DNA from: Phyllobacteriaceae bacterium
Lineage (GTDB): Bacteria; Pseudomonadota; Alphaproteobacteria; Rhizobiales; Rhizobiaceae
Direction: 5' to 3'
NCBI GenBank assembly: GCA_002708825.1
Contig: PAPF01000007.1
Coordinates: 267,572 to 331,571, forward strand
Length of the DNA stretch: 64,000 nucleotides
Below the pieces are notes generated by a model. That model ran no database searches. It saw nothing but the letters and a program-made list of their open reading frames with translations, and had not been told where the DNA came from. The translations under genes were made by a program, and so were the position numbers. Positions 43,728 to 53,222 of the stretch are shown one piece after another. Position 1 is the first letter of the stretch. Each line of letters opens with the position of its first letter.

Positions 43728-45356
43728 ATGTCCGAGCAGAAACAATACACATATCAGGCGATTGCCCGTTCCGTCCTGGACCATGGGTGCGAAACCCTTT
43801 TCGGCCTGATGGGCGATGCCAACCTGTTCATGGTGGACCATTATGTCCGGCACTGCGGCGGCAAGTTCATTCCCGCCGCGCACGAGGGCAGTTCCGTCCT
43901 CATGGCGCTGGCCTGGTCGCATGTCGCCGGCAAGGTCGGTGTGGCCACGGTGACGCACGGCCCAGGCCTGACCAATTGCGTTACTGCGTTGACGGAAGGC
44001 GTGCGCGGCCATGTTCCGATGGTCCTGCTGGCCGGCGATACGCCGGTCGCCATGCCGCAGCACCTCCAGAGCATCGACCAGCGCGAACTGGTCAAGGTCA
44101 CCGGTGCCGGTTTCGAGCAGATGCGCGCGCCCGAAACGGCCGCCTACGACATCGCCAACGCCTTCTACCGTGCCCGCGTCGAGAAACGCCCGATCGTGCT
44201 GAACATGCCGGCTGACTTCATGTGGCAGGAAGCACGATACGAAAAGACCCTGTTCAAGGTCTTCGACATGCCGGCCAACGTGCCGGAGGGCGAGGCGCTC
44301 GACGAGGCCATCGGCATCATCGCTTCGGCGAAGCGGCCCATCGTGCTGGCCGGCGGCGGCGCGGTCGGCGCGCGCGACAGGCTGATCCGCCTGGCCGACA
44401 GGCTGGAAGCGCCGCTTGCCACGACGCTCAAGGCCAAGGGCCTGTTCAACGGCCATCCCTTCAACATGGACATCTTCGGCACACTGAGCACGCCGGCCGC
44501 CTATGACGCCATTGCCGACGCCGATTGCGTCATCGCCTTCGGCGCCAGCCTGCATTACTTCACCACCGACAAGGGCGCGCTGATGAAGGGCAAGCGGGTG
44601 GTGATGGTCAACGAGAACCCGGCCGATATCGGCCGCAATTTCCATCCCGACGCCGCCCTGGCGGCCGATGCCGGCCTGACCGCCGACAATATCGTCTACT
44701 GGCTCGACGAGGCGGAAATCCCCGCGACAGGCTTTACCGGTGAACTCGACATGGCCGCTCTGACCGACCACCCGAAAGGCGATGCCGGCAAGGCGAAGCC
44801 GGGCACGGTGAACTATGTCCATGCGCTCGAACGCCTGGAGGAGATGCTGCCGAGGGACCGGGTTCTTGCGACCGACGGCGGCCGCTTCATGACGGAGGTG
44901 TGGTGCCGGGTCTCGGTGCCCGATCCGGCAAGCCTGCTCGTCACCGCGAATTTCGGCTCCATTGGCCTGGGCTTGCCGCAGGCCATCGGCGCCAGCATCG
45001 CGGCGCCGGAAAAACCGGTTGTCCTGTTCACCGGCGATGGCGGCTTCATGATGGGCGGCGTTCACGAGTTCAACACCGCGGTCCGCCTGCAGCAGGACCT
45101 GATCGTGATCGTCTGCAACGATTCCGCCTATGGTGCCGAACACATCCAGTTCCTGGACCGCAGCATGGATCCGGGCCTTGCGCAATTCGACTGGCCGTCC
45201 TTCGCCGAGGTGGCGACGGCGCTGGGCGGGCAGGGCATTCGCGTGTCATCGGCAGAGGAACTGGAAACGGCCATCGAGGCGATCGCCAAGCGTGACCGGC
45301 CATTGCTGATTGAACTCAGGCTCGACCCGAACGACGTGCCGCGCATGCGCCTTTGA
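43728..45356 (+). CDS. Thiamine-diphosphate-dependent enzyme (acetolactate synthase/decarboxylase superfamily)
   Basis: A 542-residue ThDP enzyme with all three domains: the catalytic Glu in AAHEGSS near residue 48, THGPGLTNCVTAL, the central FAD/NAD-like domain, and the ThDP-Mg motif beginning TGDGGFMMGG and ending CNDSAYGAEH. Candidates are 2-oxo acid decarboxylases or carboligases; no regulatory or accessory subunit gene is nearby, so a true acetolactate synthase is unlikely. It could act on 2-oxo acids made by the DauA-like enzyme, as AruI does on 2-ketoarginine in Pseudomonas, but this link is speculative. The start ATG 43728 has AGAGGGATCGAAGAG upstream. Confidence 0.88.
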   Translation: MSEQKQYTYQAIARSVLDHGCETLFGLMGDANLFMVDHYVRHCGGKFIPAAHEGSSVLMALAWSHVAGKVGVATVTHGPGLTNCVTALTEGVRGHVPMVLLAGDTPVAMPQHLQSIDQRELVKVTGAGFEQMRAPETAAYDIANAFYRARVEKRPIVLNMPADFMWQEARYEKTLFKVFDMPANVPEGEALDEAIGIIASAKRPIVLAGGGAVGARDRLIRLADRLEAPLATTLKAKGLFNGHPFNMDIFGTLSTPAAYDAIADADCVIAFGASLHYFTTDKGALMKGKRVVMVNENPADIGRNFHPDAALAADAGLTADNIVYWLDEAEIPATGFTGELDMAALTDHPKGDAGKAKPGTVNYVHALERLEEMLPRDRVLATDGGRFMTEVWCRVSVPDPASLLVTANFGSIGLGLPQAIGASIAAPEKPVVLFTGDGGFMMGGVHEFNTAVRLQQDLIVIVCNDSAYGAEHIQFLDRSMDPGLAQFDWPSFAEVATALGGQGIRVSSAEELETAIEAIAKRDRPLLIELRLDPNDVPRMRL

Positions 45357-45365
45357 TCCGACCGG

Positions 45366-46595
45366 TCATCCGGCAAGGGCAAGCCCTGCGCCGCCGGCGG
45401 CAAGCAGGACGACAACGATCCACGGCGGCACCTTCCAAGCCGTGAGCAGCACGAAACCTGCCAGCGCCAGCGCGAAATCGGCGGGGCGCAGGATCGCGCC
45501 TGTCCACACGGGATCGTAAAGCGCTGCGCCGAGAATGCCGACCACGGCCGCATTGGCGCCGCGCATGGCCGCCTGCGCCGCCGGACGGGTGCGGAACCGG
45601 TCCCAGAAGGGAAGCATGCCCGAAAGCAGCAGGAAACCGGGCAGGAAGATGCCGGCAAGCGCGATTACCGCACCTGCAATCCCGTTCGGGGCCGGGCCGG
45701 CGATGGCGCCAAGATAGGCGGCAAAGGTGAAGAGCGGGCCGGGCACGGCCTGCGCCGCGCCGTATCCGGAGAGGAAGGCATCCGCCGTCACCCATCCGGG
45801 CTTGACGACTTCGGCTTCCAGGAGCGGCAGCACGACATGGCCGCCCCCGAAAACCAGCGCCCCGGAGCGGTAGAAGGCGTCGAACAGCGCTGTGGCGTGC
45901 AATTGCGAGGCGGCGGCGACGAGCGGCAACAGGCCAAGCAGCAAGAAAAAGACGGCGAGCAGGACCGCGCCCGCCGGACGTGATACCGGAAAGGAAAGAT
46001 GGGCCGCTCCATCCGGCCGGCCGTTGCGGCAGAGCGCCAGTCCGGCAAGCGCGCCGAAGGCGATTGCCCCGATCTGCCCGATGGCGCTCGCTGCCAGCAC
46101 GACGATCAGCACTGCGGCAAGCGCGATGCTGGCCCGCTCCCTGTCTGGCGTGAGATTGCGCGCCATGCCCCACACCGCCTGCGCGACGACCGCGACGGCG
46201 ACGATTTTCAGGCCATGCAGCAGGCCCGTTGTTCCTACGGGGCCGCCAAAAGCCGAGGCGCCCATGGCGAAAAGGACGAGCAGGACCGCCGAGGGCAGGG
46301 TGAAGGCGGTGAACGCGGCCAATGCCCCGAGCGGACCGGCGCGCATGAGGCCGAGCGCAAAGCCCGTCTGGCTCGATGCGGGGCCGGGCAGGAACTGGCA
46401 CAGCGCGACGAGATCGGCATAGCCGGCCTCGTCTATCCATTTGCGCCGTACGACGAATTCGTCCCGGAAATAGCCGAGATGGGCGATCGGCCCGCCGAAC
46501 GAGGTCAGGCCGAGCTTCAGGAAGGCCGCGAAGACCTCGCCCGCCGAGCCCCGCGGCCCTGGCGCGCCTTCGTGAGTGCCCCTTGTCATCGGCAT
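45366..46595 (-). CDS. chrA: Chromate transporter family protein ChrA
   Basis: A protein of about 409 residues with 10-12 membrane helices and two CHR domains. Landmarks: FLKLGLTSFGGPIAHLGYF, LCQFLPGPASSQTGFALG in the first half, and the mirrored FGGGHVVLPLLEAEVV / GYGAAQAVPGPLFTFAAYLG in the second. ChrA exports chromate by proton antiport; many homologues have not been tested. Alternative ATGs lie at 46595 and 46589; the first has a GGGAG leader. No chrB regulator gene is next to it. Confidence 0.9.
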   Translation of the reverse strand: MPMTRGTHEGAPGPRGSAGEVFAAFLKLGLTSFGGPIAHLGYFRDEFVVRRKWIDEAGYADLVALCQFLPGPASSQTGFALGLMRAGPLGALAAFTAFTLPSAVLLVLFAMGASAFGGPVGTTGLLHGLKIVAVAVVAQAVWGMARNLTPDRERASIALAAVLIVVLAASAIGQIGAIAFGALAGLALCRNGRPDGAAHLSFPVSRPAGAVLLAVFFLLLGLLPLVAAASQLHATALFDAFYRSGALVFGGGHVVLPLLEAEVVKPGWVTADAFLSGYGAAQAVPGPLFTFAAYLGAIAGPAPNGIAGAVIALAGIFLPGFLLLSGMLPFWDRFRTRPAAQAAMRGANAAVVGILGAALYDPVWTGAILRPADFALALAGFVLLTAWKVPPWIVVVLLAAGGAGLALAG

Positions 46596-46735
46596 TGCGA
46601 AACAGCTCCCGGGATTGCGGCGTTGGCGCAAGATCGCCCTCCGCCGCGAACCGCTAACCCGTTAGCATGTTTGTCTCATGACATGCAGTCCCGGCCTTCC
46701 GCCCTGCCGCCGGGCACCGTCCACCGGCTGCTTCG

Positions 46736-48820
46736 TCAAAGAACGAAGTCGCTTGCGTCGATGCCAAGTCCGGTACCGAGCAGTTCGATGCGAAAATCGG
46801 CGACGCCGTCGCCGTCGACGTCGCCCTCGATGAAGGTCAGGCCGGCATTCTCGAAGGAGCGCAGTTCCCCGGCCACGCCCGAGAAGAACGAGCCCACATA
46901 GGTGAAGGACTGGTTCCCGGCCGTGCCGCTGTCGGCGTCGAGAGCCGACAGGTCGAACATGTCCTCGCCGTCGGTGAAGTCCTGGATCCGGTCGCGCACG
47001 CCATAGAGCAGGCCGCTGTCGGAAAGCGAGAGATAGACGAACGTGTCGTCGTCGCCACCGCCGATGAGGATGTCGCGTCCGGCCCGCCCGCGTAGCGTGT
47101 CGTTGCCATTGTTGCCAAGCAGCACGTCGTCGCCGGCGCCACCATCGAGGAGATTGACCTGCGCCGAACCGATCAGTCGGTCGTTGAAATTCGAGCCGAC
47201 AAGGTTCTCGAAACCGGAGATCGTGTCACCTTCCGCATCGCCGCCGGCCGCCGTGTTGCCGCCGAGAAAGACCTGGACGGCCGCCGTGGACGTGGCGTAG
47301 CTCAGCGTGTCGAAACCCGCTCCGCCGCTAAGCGTGTCTGCGCCAGCACCGCCGATGATCGTGTCGTTCCCGCCACCGCCATCGATGGTGTCGTCGCCGT
47401 CCAGCCCGCTGAGCTGGTTGGTGTTCGCATCGCCTGTCAGCGTGTCGCCGAAAGCCGAGCCGGTGACGTTCTGGATATTGGCATAGGTGTCGCCCTGCGC
47501 CTCGCCGCCCGTGCCGGTGCCGGTCGACAGATCGACGGTGACACCATTGCGCGAATCCGCATAGCTGACGGTGTTGATGCCGCCGCCGCCGTCGATCTCG
47601 TTGACGAGGTCGTCCGCGGCGATCATGTCGTTCGCCGCGTCTCCAACCGATACCGTCTTCAGCAGGTAGCGGGAATACTGGACGATGCTCTCCGGGATGC
47701 CGGGGCTGAAGTCGGTGTAGGAGACATAGAAGCTGCCGTCGCCGGCACTGGCGATGGCCGGCTGCGAGTCGTTGCCCGTCTCGGCCGTCACCGTGAAGCG
47801 GTTCACTTCCTCACCGGTTTCGGCGCTCAGCGTCACAGCGCCGATATCATCGTTGCCCGAGGCGTTCGTTACATAGGTGATGGTGAAGTAGCCGTCCGAA
47901 ATCGATGCGATGGCCGGTTCGTCGGCGCGCGGCGTGGGAATTTCCACCGTCATCACGCCGGTTCGCGGCGTGCCGTCGGCATTGTAGATGCGATACTCGA
48001 TCTCCGTGTAGGCGCTCGATCCGTAGATCTCGTCCATCCAGGCGATGGCAAATCCGCCATCGGCGAGCGCGGTGACCACCGGATAGGTCTGGTCATCGGA
48101 CGGATCCGCCGACACGTCCATCGCGTCGGTCAGGGCCGACCCGCCGGAACTGTATATCCGGGCCTTGATGTTGCCGTCCTCTGTCCATGTGATGACAACC
48201 GAACCGTTCGGCGATCCGGTCGCCGGATCGAGGAGCGCGGCGATCTTGGGCTCGAATGCGCGATCCTCGATGGCGTTCGTCGTTCCGACATCGGCGTAGA
48301 CCAGGATGTAGTCGGAGACTTGCATGGCAAGCCGAACGGTGCCGGTCCCGTCGCCGTTGTTTGCGACAAAGGTCACGGCCGTCCAGTTGTTGTGAATGGC
48401 GGCGATGTCCGGGTTGAAGTTGTCCCGCGAAAGCGTGCCTCGATAGGCCCCGTCGCCGACTGTGGAATTGCTGTAGCCCTGCACCAACACGATGTCGTCA
48501 GGCGTGCCGGTGTAGGCGTCGGATTCAAAGACAAAGCGGAAATTGCCGTCGGTCGTGGCCGCAACGGCTGGATTTTCATGAATGTCATTGGTGCCTCCCC
48601 AGCCGAAAGCGTCTGCTCCGACATAGGCGCCCGTGGTGTCGACGATGCGTCCGAAGATCTCGAAACGGCCAGGGGTGGATTCCTCGTCGCTCCAAACGAT
48701 CACCGCGTTTCCGTCCGCGAGGACCGTGATGTCGGAATCGATCTGGCTGTCGGTCGGCGGATACCTGGCGTTCAGGTTGGAGAAGACCGTGGTCATTGCG
48801 TAGGTCGTGGTGACAGCCAT
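46736..48820 (-). CDS. RTX-type calcium-binding protein (secreted)
   Basis: A protein of about 694 residues. The first two thirds contain repeated beta-propeller-like modules (LADGNAVIVWSDEES, ALADGGFAIAWMDE, SISDGYFTITYVT, SAGDGSFYVSYTD), about 60-100 residues apart. The last third has RTX nonapeptide repeats GGxGxDxLx (for example LSGLDGDDTIDGGGGNDTI), followed by a C-terminal region IELLGTGLGIDASDFVL typical of type I secretion substrates. No signal peptide is present. No ABC exporter or membrane-fusion gene is in the window, so the type I system must be elsewhere. ATG 48820 follows GGAGGA. The 214-bp region upstream separates it from the LysR gene and holds no obvious gene. Confidence 0.85.
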   Translation of the reverse strand: MAVTTTYAMTTVFSNLNARYPPTDSQIDSDITVLADGNAVIVWSDEESTPGRFEIFGRIVDTTGAYVGADAFGWGGTNDIHENPAVAATTDGNFRFVFESDAYTGTPDDIVLVQGYSNSTVGDGAYRGTLSRDNFNPDIAAIHNNWTAVTFVANNGDGTGTVRLAMQVSDYILVYADVGTTNAIEDRAFEPKIAALLDPATGSPNGSVVITWTEDGNIKARIYSSGGSALTDAMDVSADPSDDQTYPVVTALADGGFAIAWMDEIYGSSAYTEIEYRIYNADGTPRTGVMTVEIPTPRADEPAIASISDGYFTITYVTNASGNDDIGAVTLSAETGEEVNRFTVTAETGNDSQPAIASAGDGSFYVSYTDFSPGIPESIVQYSRYLLKTVSVGDAANDMIAADDLVNEIDGGGGINTVSYADSRNGVTVDLSTGTGTGGEAQGDTYANIQNVTGSAFGDTLTGDANTNQLSGLDGDDTIDGGGGNDTIIGGAGADTLSGGAGFDTLSYATSTAAVQVFLGGNTAAGGDAEGDTISGFENLVGSNFNDRLIGSAQVNLLDGGAGDDVLLGNNGNDTLRGRAGRDILIGGGDDDTFVYLSLSDSGLLYGVRDRIQDFTDGEDMFDLSALDADSGTAGNQSFTYVGSFFSGVAGELRSFENAGLTFIEGDVDGDGVADFRIELLGTGLGIDASDFVL

Positions 48821-49034
48821 GGTAAGTCCTCCAGTGTCCCGAAATGTGGAGCGGCCGGCCCGCGCACCTCTCGCGCGGTTCGCCAGCCGGCGGCCTTGTC
48901 CGGCGCCGGACCGGTCCATCGTCCGGAAAACAATAAACAAGCATAGACTAACGTACCGTCATGTCATGGCGCATGGGGTGATCACCCCAATCGGGCAGCC
49001 GGGCGCGGGGCTGCAGACTGCGTGCCCGGAGGTC

Positions 49035-49961
49035 TCAACCGATAAGGCGGGCTTCCCAGCGGCCATCGTTGACGGCACTTGCGACAAGGTCGAGGATCAA
49101 TGCGCGCACGGCTTCCAGCGCGAAGGTCGGCGGACGGCTGACAAGTTCGCAAAGATAGAGGGTGCGCGACAGTTCCGGTTCGACGATGGGCCGGAAGGCG
49201 AGCGTTCCCCTGGACAACTGGTCATGCATGAACAGCTTCGTGCCGATCACGCAGCCAAGTCCGGCCTCCAGCGAGCCGGCAATCGCCTGAACCGAGTTCA
49301 TCTGCAGCTTGGCACGGCTTTCGATCTTCTTGAGCAGGTTGACGTCATCCATGATCGCCCGCGCCGATACACCCTGGCGCAACAGGATGATGGGCAGGTC
49401 GAGCACTTCCGCGAAGGTGACCGGCGCCTCGTCCCTGCCAATGATGTCAGGCGTGCCGACGAGGACCATGCGCTCCTCCAGGACCGGCCTTGTGCGCAAC
49501 TGGGGGTCGGACGGAGGGTTGTAGACCAGCGCCAGGTCCACGTCGGACGCCATCAGGCTCGTCAGCGTTGCGCCCGAAAGGCTCTCCGTCAACGCGAGAT
49601 CGACCCGGGGAAAGTCGTGCAGGATCCGCCGCGCCAGTTCGACGCCGATCGCCTTGACCGCCGAATAGGCCATGCCGACGGACCCCGCGCCGGCGATCTC
49701 GCCGCCCGCCTCGCGGACATCGGCCTCGGCTGCCGCCATGGCCTTCAGGATGGCCTTGGCATGTTCGTGCAGCCGGTGGCCGGCCGCCGTCGGTTCCATG
49801 CCGCGCGGCTTGCGGTCGAACAGGGTGACCCCCAGTTCCGCCTCCAGGTTGGCCAGGTGGTGGCTCAGCGCCGAGGCCGCCACGCGCAGGTTTTCCGCCG
49901 CGTTCGACAGGGTCCTGTGCTCGAAAATGGCTGCGAAGTAGCGAAGCTGCCGGCTGTCCAT
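49035..49961 (-). CDS. LysR-family regulator
   Basis: A 308-residue LysR regulator with N-terminal helix-turn-helix (FEHRTLSNAAENLRVAASAL) and a typical effector domain (SVKAIGVELARRI-like region with GMAYSAVKAIG, LDLPIILLRQG, SLEAGLGCVIG). ATG 49961 starts the conserved MDSRQLRYF segment. It is divergent from the CoA-transferase gene, sharing a 92-bp region that has a LysR-like palindrome, so it probably controls the CoA-transferase/lyase/TRAP operon. Confidence 0.92.
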   Translation of the reverse strand: MDSRQLRYFAAIFEHRTLSNAAENLRVAASALSHHLANLEAELGVTLFDRKPRGMEPTAAGHRLHEHAKAILKAMAAAEADVREAGGEIAGAGSVGMAYSAVKAIGVELARRILHDFPRVDLALTESLSGATLTSLMASDVDLALVYNPPSDPQLRTRPVLEERMVLVGTPDIIGRDEAPVTFAEVLDLPIILLRQGVSARAIMDDVNLLKKIESRAKLQMNSVQAIAGSLEAGLGCVIGTKLFMHDQLSRGTLAFRPIVEPELSRTLYLCELVSRPPTFALEAVRALILDLVASAVNDGRWEARLIG

Positions 49962-49983
49962 GGTTTCTGGTTTTTCGAACGCA

Positions 49984-49999
49984 ACAATAGAAACATTGT
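49984..49999. promoter_or_regulatory. LysR-type palindrome upstream of the CoA-transferase gene
   Basis: ACAAT (49984-49988), N6, ATTGT (49995-49999) in the short divergent gap. T49988-N11-A50000 also fits the general LysR T-N11-A rule. It is AT-rich against a GC-rich background. Confidence 0.5.
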
Positions 50000-50053
50000 A
50001 ATATCCAGATCGAAACGGTTTGGCTAGGCTCCCATGCATGGAGGAGTGAGGAC

Positions 50054-51238
50054 ATGAGTGACGCCTACCAGCCGCTGGCCGGAATCCGTGTCGTCGAGAT
50101 GAGCCACATGATCATGGGCCCGTCCTGCGGCATGTTCCTTTGCTTTCTGGGCGCGGAGGTCATCAAGGTCGAGCCGCCGGAGGGCGACAAGACGCGTCAC
50201 CTGTCGGGCATGGGGCGGGGGTTCTATCCGACCTTCAACCGCGGCAAGCGCTCCGTCACCCTCGATCTGAAACGGAAGGCCGGCCGCGATGCCCTCGACC
50301 GGTTGCTCGCCACCGCGGATGTCTTCGTGGAGAACTTCCGCGACGAGTCGCTGGCGAAGATGGGGTTCTCGCCCGACAGCTTGCGCCACAAGTATCCCTC
50401 GCTGATCGTCGCCTCGTGCAAGGGGTTCCTGCACGGTCCCTACGAAAACCGCACCGCCATGGACGAGGTGGTGCAGATGATGACCGGCATGGCCTACATG
50501 ACCGGCCCGACCGGACGCCCGCTGCGCATCGGCTCGTCGGCCAATGACATCATGGGCGGATTGTTCGGCGCCTTTGCCGTGCTTGGTGCCCTGGTCCAGC
50601 GCAACCGCGACGGCGAGGGGCATGCCATCCGGGTCGGCCTTTTCGAGAACTGCCTGCTGCTCGTGGCCCAGCACATGGTGCAGTTCGACATCGAGGGGCG
50701 CGAGGCTCCGCCCATGCCGGAACGGGAGTTTTCCTGGCCGGTCTACGATATCTTCGAGACCGCGGACGGCCGGCAGATCTTCATCGGCGCGGTGACCGAG
50801 GGGCAATGGGCAATCCTCTGTTCGATTCTCGGCCTGGAACGCCTGAAGGCCGATCCCCGGCTGCAGAAGCGGATGGACCAGATCGAGGCGCGTGACTGGA
50901 CCATCCCGATCTTTGCCGAAGCGGTGCGCGGGCGCGGCTTCGAAGACCTGATCGCGGCTTTCGAGCCCGCCGGAATCCCCTTCTCGCCCATCCACCGCCC
51001 GGCGGAAATGTATGACGATCCGCATGTCAACAGGCCGGGCGGCCTCCATACGTCGGCGCTGCCGGAAGGCCGGACCTACCGCGCGCCGGGATTTCCCTTC
51101 GAGGTGGACGGCCGGGCGCCGAAACCCTTCGGCCTCGACATCGCCGGCATCGGCAGCGACACTGGCGATGTGCTGGCATCGCTCGGCCTCGATGACGAGG
51201 CCATAGCCGCCGCCTGCGGGCAGGAGAAGGCGGCATGA
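50054..51238 (+). CDS. CaiB/BaiF-family (class III) CoA-transferase
   Basis: A 394-residue class III CoA-transferase. It has the start GIRVVEMSHMIMGPSCGMF, the FNRGKRSVTLDLK segment, the catalytic Asp in SSANDIMGGLFG, and the C-terminal CoA-transferase fold. It presumably activates an imported carboxylic acid with CoA taken from succinyl-CoA or acetyl-CoA. It is coupled by an ATGA overlap to the HMG-CoA-lyase-like gene, so the CoA ester is most simply cleaved by that lyase. The leader is GGAGGAGTGAGG. Confidence 0.92.
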   Translation: MSDAYQPLAGIRVVEMSHMIMGPSCGMFLCFLGAEVIKVEPPEGDKTRHLSGMGRGFYPTFNRGKRSVTLDLKRKAGRDALDRLLATADVFVENFRDESLAKMGFSPDSLRHKYPSLIVASCKGFLHGPYENRTAMDEVVQMMTGMAYMTGPTGRPLRIGSSANDIMGGLFGAFAVLGALVQRNRDGEGHAIRVGLFENCLLLVAQHMVQFDIEGREAPPMPEREFSWPVYDIFETADGRQIFIGAVTEGQWAILCSILGLERLKADPRLQKRMDQIEARDWTIPIFAEAVRGRGFEDLIAAFEPAGIPFSPIHRPAEMYDDPHVNRPGGLHTSALPEGRTYRAPGFPFEVDGRAPKPFGLDIAGIGSDTGDVLASLGLDDEAIAAACGQEKAA

Positions 51239-52179
51239 GCAGGCTGGAGGACATCTATCCCGCGGACCGCGTCACGCTGCGCGAGGTGGGTCTGCGCGAC
51301 GGTCTGCAACTGGTCAGGACATGGCCGGATACCGGCACCAAGCGTGCCTGGCTGGCCGCCGAGCACGCAGCCGGCGTGCGCCACTTCGAGATCGGCTCCT
51401 TTCTTCCCGCGACGCGCTTTCCGCAGTTTGCCGACGTGCAGGCCATGATCGGCGCGGTCAGCGCGCTCGATGGCGCCCGTTCGGCCGCCCTGGCGCTGAA
51501 CGAGCGTGGCGCGGACGAGGCATTGGCAACTGCCGTCGACGAGATCGTCTGCGTCATCTCCGCCACCGAGGAGCACAGCCAGGCCAACATGCGCCGCTCC
51601 CGCGCCGAGGCCGTGGCGCTGGCAGGCCGGATCAGCCGGATGCGCGATGAGGCGGCGCCGGGCAGGATCGTCAATGCCGGCATATCCATGGCCTTCGGCT
51701 GCTCGATCGCGGGCGCTGTCGATCCCTCCGAGGTGATGCGCCTGGCAGAAGCCTGCCTCGAGGCCGGCGCTGACATCGTCGGGCTTGCCGACACCGTCGG
51801 CTATGCCGGGCCGAGGCAGGTGGGCGAATTGTGCCGTTCCATGCAGCGTCTGTGCGGCGACCGGCCGTTCTCGATCCATCTGCACGATACGCGGGGCATG
51901 GGCATGGCAAATGCGGCGGCCGCTCTCGACAATGGCGCCCGCGTCCTCGATGGTTCGCTGGGCGGACTTGGCGGATGTCCCTTTGCGCCGGGCGCCACGG
52001 GCAATGCCGTCTTCGAGGACCTCGTCTTCTTGTGCGAAACCATGGGTTTTGCGACCGGTATCGACCTGGCGGGTTTGAGGGAGGCCCGCGCCATTGCCGA
52101 GGCCGCGATGCCCGGCGAGGCTTTCTACGGGGCGCTGTCGCGGGCAGGGCCCCCGCAAAACATGCATTGGCGGGCCTGA
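51235..52179 (+). CDS. Hydroxymethylglutaryl-CoA lyase-like enzyme (DRE-TIM)
   Basis: A 314-residue DRE-TIM metallolyase. Motifs: LREVGLRDGLQ (metal Asp), the His pair in SIHLHDTRGMGMAN, and the signature with catalytic Cys GLGGCPFAPGATGN. HMG-CoA lyase makes acetyl-CoA and acetoacetate; close relatives split citramalyl-CoA or similar 3-hydroxy-3-methyl acyl-CoA. The paired CoA-transferase and TRAP genes suggest a dedicated route for a branched hydroxy-dicarboxylate, with the exact substrate unknown. Confidence 0.92.
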   Translation: MSRLEDIYPADRVTLREVGLRDGLQLVRTWPDTGTKRAWLAAEHAAGVRHFEIGSFLPATRFPQFADVQAMIGAVSALDGARSAALALNERGADEALATAVDEIVCVISATEEHSQANMRRSRAEAVALAGRISRMRDEAAPGRIVNAGISMAFGCSIAGAVDPSEVMRLAEACLEAGADIVGLADTVGYAGPRQVGELCRSMQRLCGDRPFSIHLHDTRGMGMANAAAALDNGARVLDGSLGGLGGCPFAPGATGNAVFEDLVFLCETMGFATGIDLAGLREARAIAEAAMPGEAFYGALSRAGPPQNMHWRA

Positions 52180-52226
52180 CAGCACGGCGCACGGCGAAAT
52201 TCATGTGACATCAAAGGGAGGAAAAC

Positions 52227-53213
52227 ATGGGTAGGATCAAGACACTGGCACTGGCGCTCGGTCTTTCGGTTTCGACGGCTGGCCTGGCTGAGGCCGCCAC
52301 CGAAATGCGGTGCAGCCACCAACTGCCGCCGGCGCACCACATCGCCAAGGTGGTGGACCGCTGGGCAGCCGAGGTGGAGACGCTGTCCGAAGGCGAGATC
52401 GACGTGCAGGTCTTCGGCGCCGACAGCCTGGTGGGCGCGCGCGAGAACATCGTCGCCACCGCCAAGGGCGACATCGAGTGCGCCTTTTCGCTGAATTTCC
52501 AGTGGGGCAAGACGCTGCCGATGATGAACGTCACCGTGGCGCCCTTCGCTTTCGGCGACCTGGAGATATGGCGCAAGTGGCCCGATTCCGAAGCCGCCGC
52601 CTTCCTGTCGGAAAAGCTGCTTGAGAAGGGCGTGCGCAACGTTGTCTGGATGTTCCAGACCAACACCTCGGTCTTCACCACCAAGGGCCGGTTCCTGGTC
52701 AAGCCCGACGATTTCAAGGGGCTGAAGTTCCGCGGCCTGACGCCGCAGTTCGACGCCGCGCTGGCTGCCATGGGTGCCACGCCCACCGCCATGCCCGGTT
52801 CGGAAGTCTACCAGGCGCTCGCCACCGGCGTGATCGACGGCGCCATAACCGATGTCGCTGCGGCCGTCTCCCGCAAGTATTACGAGGTGCAGGACCATTT
52901 CACCGTGGTTCCGGTGCTCTCGGCCTATCTGCACGGCTACGTGAATCCGGCATGGTATGACAGCCTGTCCGACAAGGCCAAGGCGGCGCTTGACGAGGCT
53001 GGAAAGAAGGCCTCGCTCTGGGCCATCGAAGCTTCCGACGAGGCGGGCGCGGCCGGCCCCGAGGAGTTGCGGGCCAAGGGCGTCAATGTCCACGTGGCGA
53101 CGCCGGAGGAAAACGCCGCGCTGGAAGCCGTCATGCGTCCGGCCTTCGACAAGGCCTTCGGCGAGGGCGACCCGGCGAGCCAGAAGCTGATCGAACTGCT
53201 CGGCAAGATCTGA
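52227..53213 (+). CDS. TRAP transporter substrate-binding protein (DctP)
   Basis: A 328-residue periplasmic protein with a signal peptide (ALALGLSVSTAGLAEA). It has GADSLVGARENIVATAKGDIE, the carboxylate-binding Arg in GLKFRGLTPQF, and YQALATGVIDGAI, all DctP features. It is the binding protein for the operon of CoA-transferase and lyase. The leader is AAGGGAGG. Confidence 0.93.
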   Translation: MGRIKTLALALGLSVSTAGLAEAATEMRCSHQLPPAHHIAKVVDRWAAEVETLSEGEIDVQVFGADSLVGARENIVATAKGDIECAFSLNFQWGKTLPMMNVTVAPFAFGDLEIWRKWPDSEAAAFLSEKLLEKGVRNVVWMFQTNTSVFTTKGRFLVKPDDFKGLKFRGLTPQFDAALAAMGATPTAMPGSEVYQALATGVIDGAITDVAAAVSRKYYEVQDHFTVVPVLSAYLHGYVNPAWYDSLSDKAKAALDEAGKKASLWAIEASDEAGAAGPEELRAKGVNVHVATPEENAALEAVMRPAFDKAFGEGDPASQKLIELLGKI

Positions 53214-53222
53214 CCGGCCGCC

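Noticed and set aside
46731-46748. CTTCGT/ACGAAG hairpin at the end of the RTX gene
   Set aside because: It is only 6 bp, inside the stop region, and lacks a T-run.
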